From: JAIQFV01 sp041494885
GTDB taxonomy: Bacteria > Acidobacteriota > Terriglobia > JAIQFV01
Reading direction: 5' to 3'
DNA length: 64,000 nt
Assembly (NCBI GenBank): GCA_041494885.1
Contig: JBGQBO010000002.1
Span: 124,001 to 188,000, forward strand
Positions 62,892-64,000 of this stretch are shown piece after piece; within the stretch, counting starts at the first letter, position 1, and each line of letters starts with the position of its first letter. The translations under genes and the position numbers were made by a program. The notes beneath the pieces were generated by a model. That model had not been told where the DNA came from and searched no databases. It saw nothing but the letters and a program-made list of their open reading frames with translations.

Positions 62892-64000
62892 ATGATGTCA
62901 GTCTCTTTCATCCTTTCGTTTGGCTTCTTCTTCCAGCCTCCGACTTCAATTGATCTGAGGGCCCAGTTGCGTGCGGATGTGGGCCAGATCCTGCTTGCGG
63001 TGCTGTTTGTATCGGTGGGCGTCGCCGTGTTGATCCTGGCCGGGTTGCGGCGGAGATTCAAGGATCTTTCGCTCGTCTCGTTTGGCGTGTGCGGTGTGCT
63101 TTATGGAGTACGCTTGTTTTCGAGTTCCGGGACGACACCGCTTCTTTTTGATGTGCCACCCATCTTGTGGGTTTATACAACCGCGTTCATTACTTATGCC
63201 ATCCCAGTCCCGTTTGTGGTGTTCTTGGAGCAGTTTATGGGACGGGGCTGGAAGTCTTCCATCCGTCGACTGTGGCAGCTGCAAGGGCTCTATGCGGTTG
63301 TGGCCATTCCCCTCAGCGGCTTTCGACACAATCCATGGGAAGCTGGCGGATGGAACAACTCCCTCGTCATCTTGATAATAGTCGTGATCTTCGGGAACCT
63401 TTTCCACGTGGTTCCCCGGCTGGCCGGAGAGTTGAAGGTGTTTTGGGCCGGTGTGACGATTTTTATGATTTTTATTTTGAATGCAAATCTTGTCCAAAGG
63501 GGCCTTCTGCCGTGGCGCTGGACCGCAGAGCCGATCGGCCTCCTGATCTTCATTGGTTTTCTCGGCTATGCGGTGGCCCATCGCTTCTTCACGAACGAAA
63601 AACAACTGCTTGCCATCGAACAGGAAATGGCCACGGCTCGTCGCATCCAATCCTCCATCCTGCCGCAACAAATGCCGAAGGTCCCGGGCATTCACCTGGC
63701 GGCTCGCTATCTTCCCATGGCGGCCGTGGCCGGTGATTTTTACGATTTCTTGGTTTTGGACGGGAAGGGGATGGGAATCCTGGTAGCAGACGTTTCAGGA
63801 CACGGGGTGCCCGCAGCATTGATCGCCTCCATGGTCAAGGTGTCGTTTGCTTCACAGGCTCCCCAGGCCTCAGACCCGGCCCGCGTGCTCACGGGGATGA
63901 ATCAAATCTTCTGCGGGAAGTTCGAGCGCGAGTTTATCACTGCGGGGTACCTGCTCCTGGAGATGGGTAAACGAAAACTCGTTTATGCCGGCGCCGGTCA
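62892..64000 (+). CDS. Membrane SpoIIE/RsbU-type serine phosphatase (partial)
   Basis: Open to the end of the window; at least 369 residues. Residues 1-240 hold about seven membrane helices (GQILLAVLFVSVGVAVLIL; LWVYTTAFITYAIPVPF; IGLLIFIGFLGYA), a sensor module. A linker EMATARRIQSSILPQQMP, the typical RsbU coupling helix, leads into the PP2C-like domain MAAVAGDFYDFLVLDGKGMG and VADVSGHGVPAALIASM with the metal-binding Asp residues. Likely relays a membrane signal to partner-switching sigma or anti-sigma proteins. The end is cut. Confidence 0.88.
   Translation, partial: MMSVSFILSFGFFFQPPTSIDLRAQLRADVGQILLAVLFVSVGVAVLILAGLRRRFKDLSLVSFGVCGVLYGVRLFSSSGTTPLLFDVPPILWVYTTAFITYAIPVPFVVFLEQFMGRGWKSSIRRLWQLQGLYAVVAIPLSGFRHNPWEAGGWNNSLVILIIVVIFGNLFHVVPRLAGELKVFWAGVTIFMIFILNANLVQRGLLPWRWTAEPIGLLIFIGFLGYAVAHRFFTNEKQLLAIEQEMATARRIQSSILPQQMPKVPGIHLAARYLPMAAVAGDFYDFLVLDGKGMGILVADVSGHGVPAALIASMVKVSFASQAPQASDPARVLTGMNQIFCGKFEREFITAGYLLLEMGKRKLVYAGAG

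Overview
The window looks like part of an Acidobacteriota genome, possibly a draft or metagenome-assembled contig. This is inferred from gene content, not from a marker gene. The clues are a large secreted zinc metalloprotease with a Lys/Pro/Glu-rich linker, an M13 peptidase, a 1054-residue BNR/sortilin-like secreted protein, a cytochrome c/copper monooxygenase-like fusion, a coiled-coil putative porin and RHS cassettes. I saw no rRNA, tRNA or CRISPR array.

Layout. 1-9 kb: the end of an outer-membrane protein gene, a cytochrome/copper protein, a secreted unknown, a methyltransferase, and a complete branched-chain amino-acid/amide type ABC importer on the minus strand (binding protein, livH, livM, livG, livF). 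9-20 kb: scattered secreted enzymes and small metabolic genes. 20.8-26.3 kb: a one-carbon module made of an MttB-family methyltransferase, a MetH-activation-like protein, a corrinoid protein, a homocysteine S-methyltransferase and an MFS transporter. It appears to move a methyl group from an unidentified substrate through cobalamin to homocysteine.

27-35.5 kb is a mobile island. It holds two RHS cassettes lacking their N-terminal parts, each followed by a small secreted protein, an ISL3 transposase tail, a DUF3800 gene, one complete REP-associated tyrosine transposase (RAYT) unit with 16-bp inverted ends, and three partial copies of its left end in the same orientation. One RHS cassette carries an in-frame stop. 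The copies separate the cassettes like joints, so recombination between them could swap RHS tips.

36-42.9 kb: a BNR protein and small genes, including a DUF5995 gene split by an apparent one-base deletion. 42.9-51.7 kb: a phosphate-starvation region with a phosphoesterase, phoU, pstB, pstA, pstC, pstS and a putative porin. Upstream of the phosphoesterase, pstS and the porin gene I find arrays of TTAAC-like hexamers spaced exactly 11 bp apart, the layout of PhoB sites; this ties the three units into one predicted regulon. 52-55 kb: an ArsR regulator with a palindromic operator, arsenate reductase, redox-active CxxC protein and ArsP-type permease. 55-64 kb: a DUF2891 protein, M20 amidohydrolase, aspartate kinase, a HEMGH metalloprotease-like protein, a beta-barrel-like protein and a SpoIIE-type phosphatase running off the end.

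Several dispersed hairpin families lie between genes. One has three copies with a compensatory base-pair change, suggesting that its structure is maintained.
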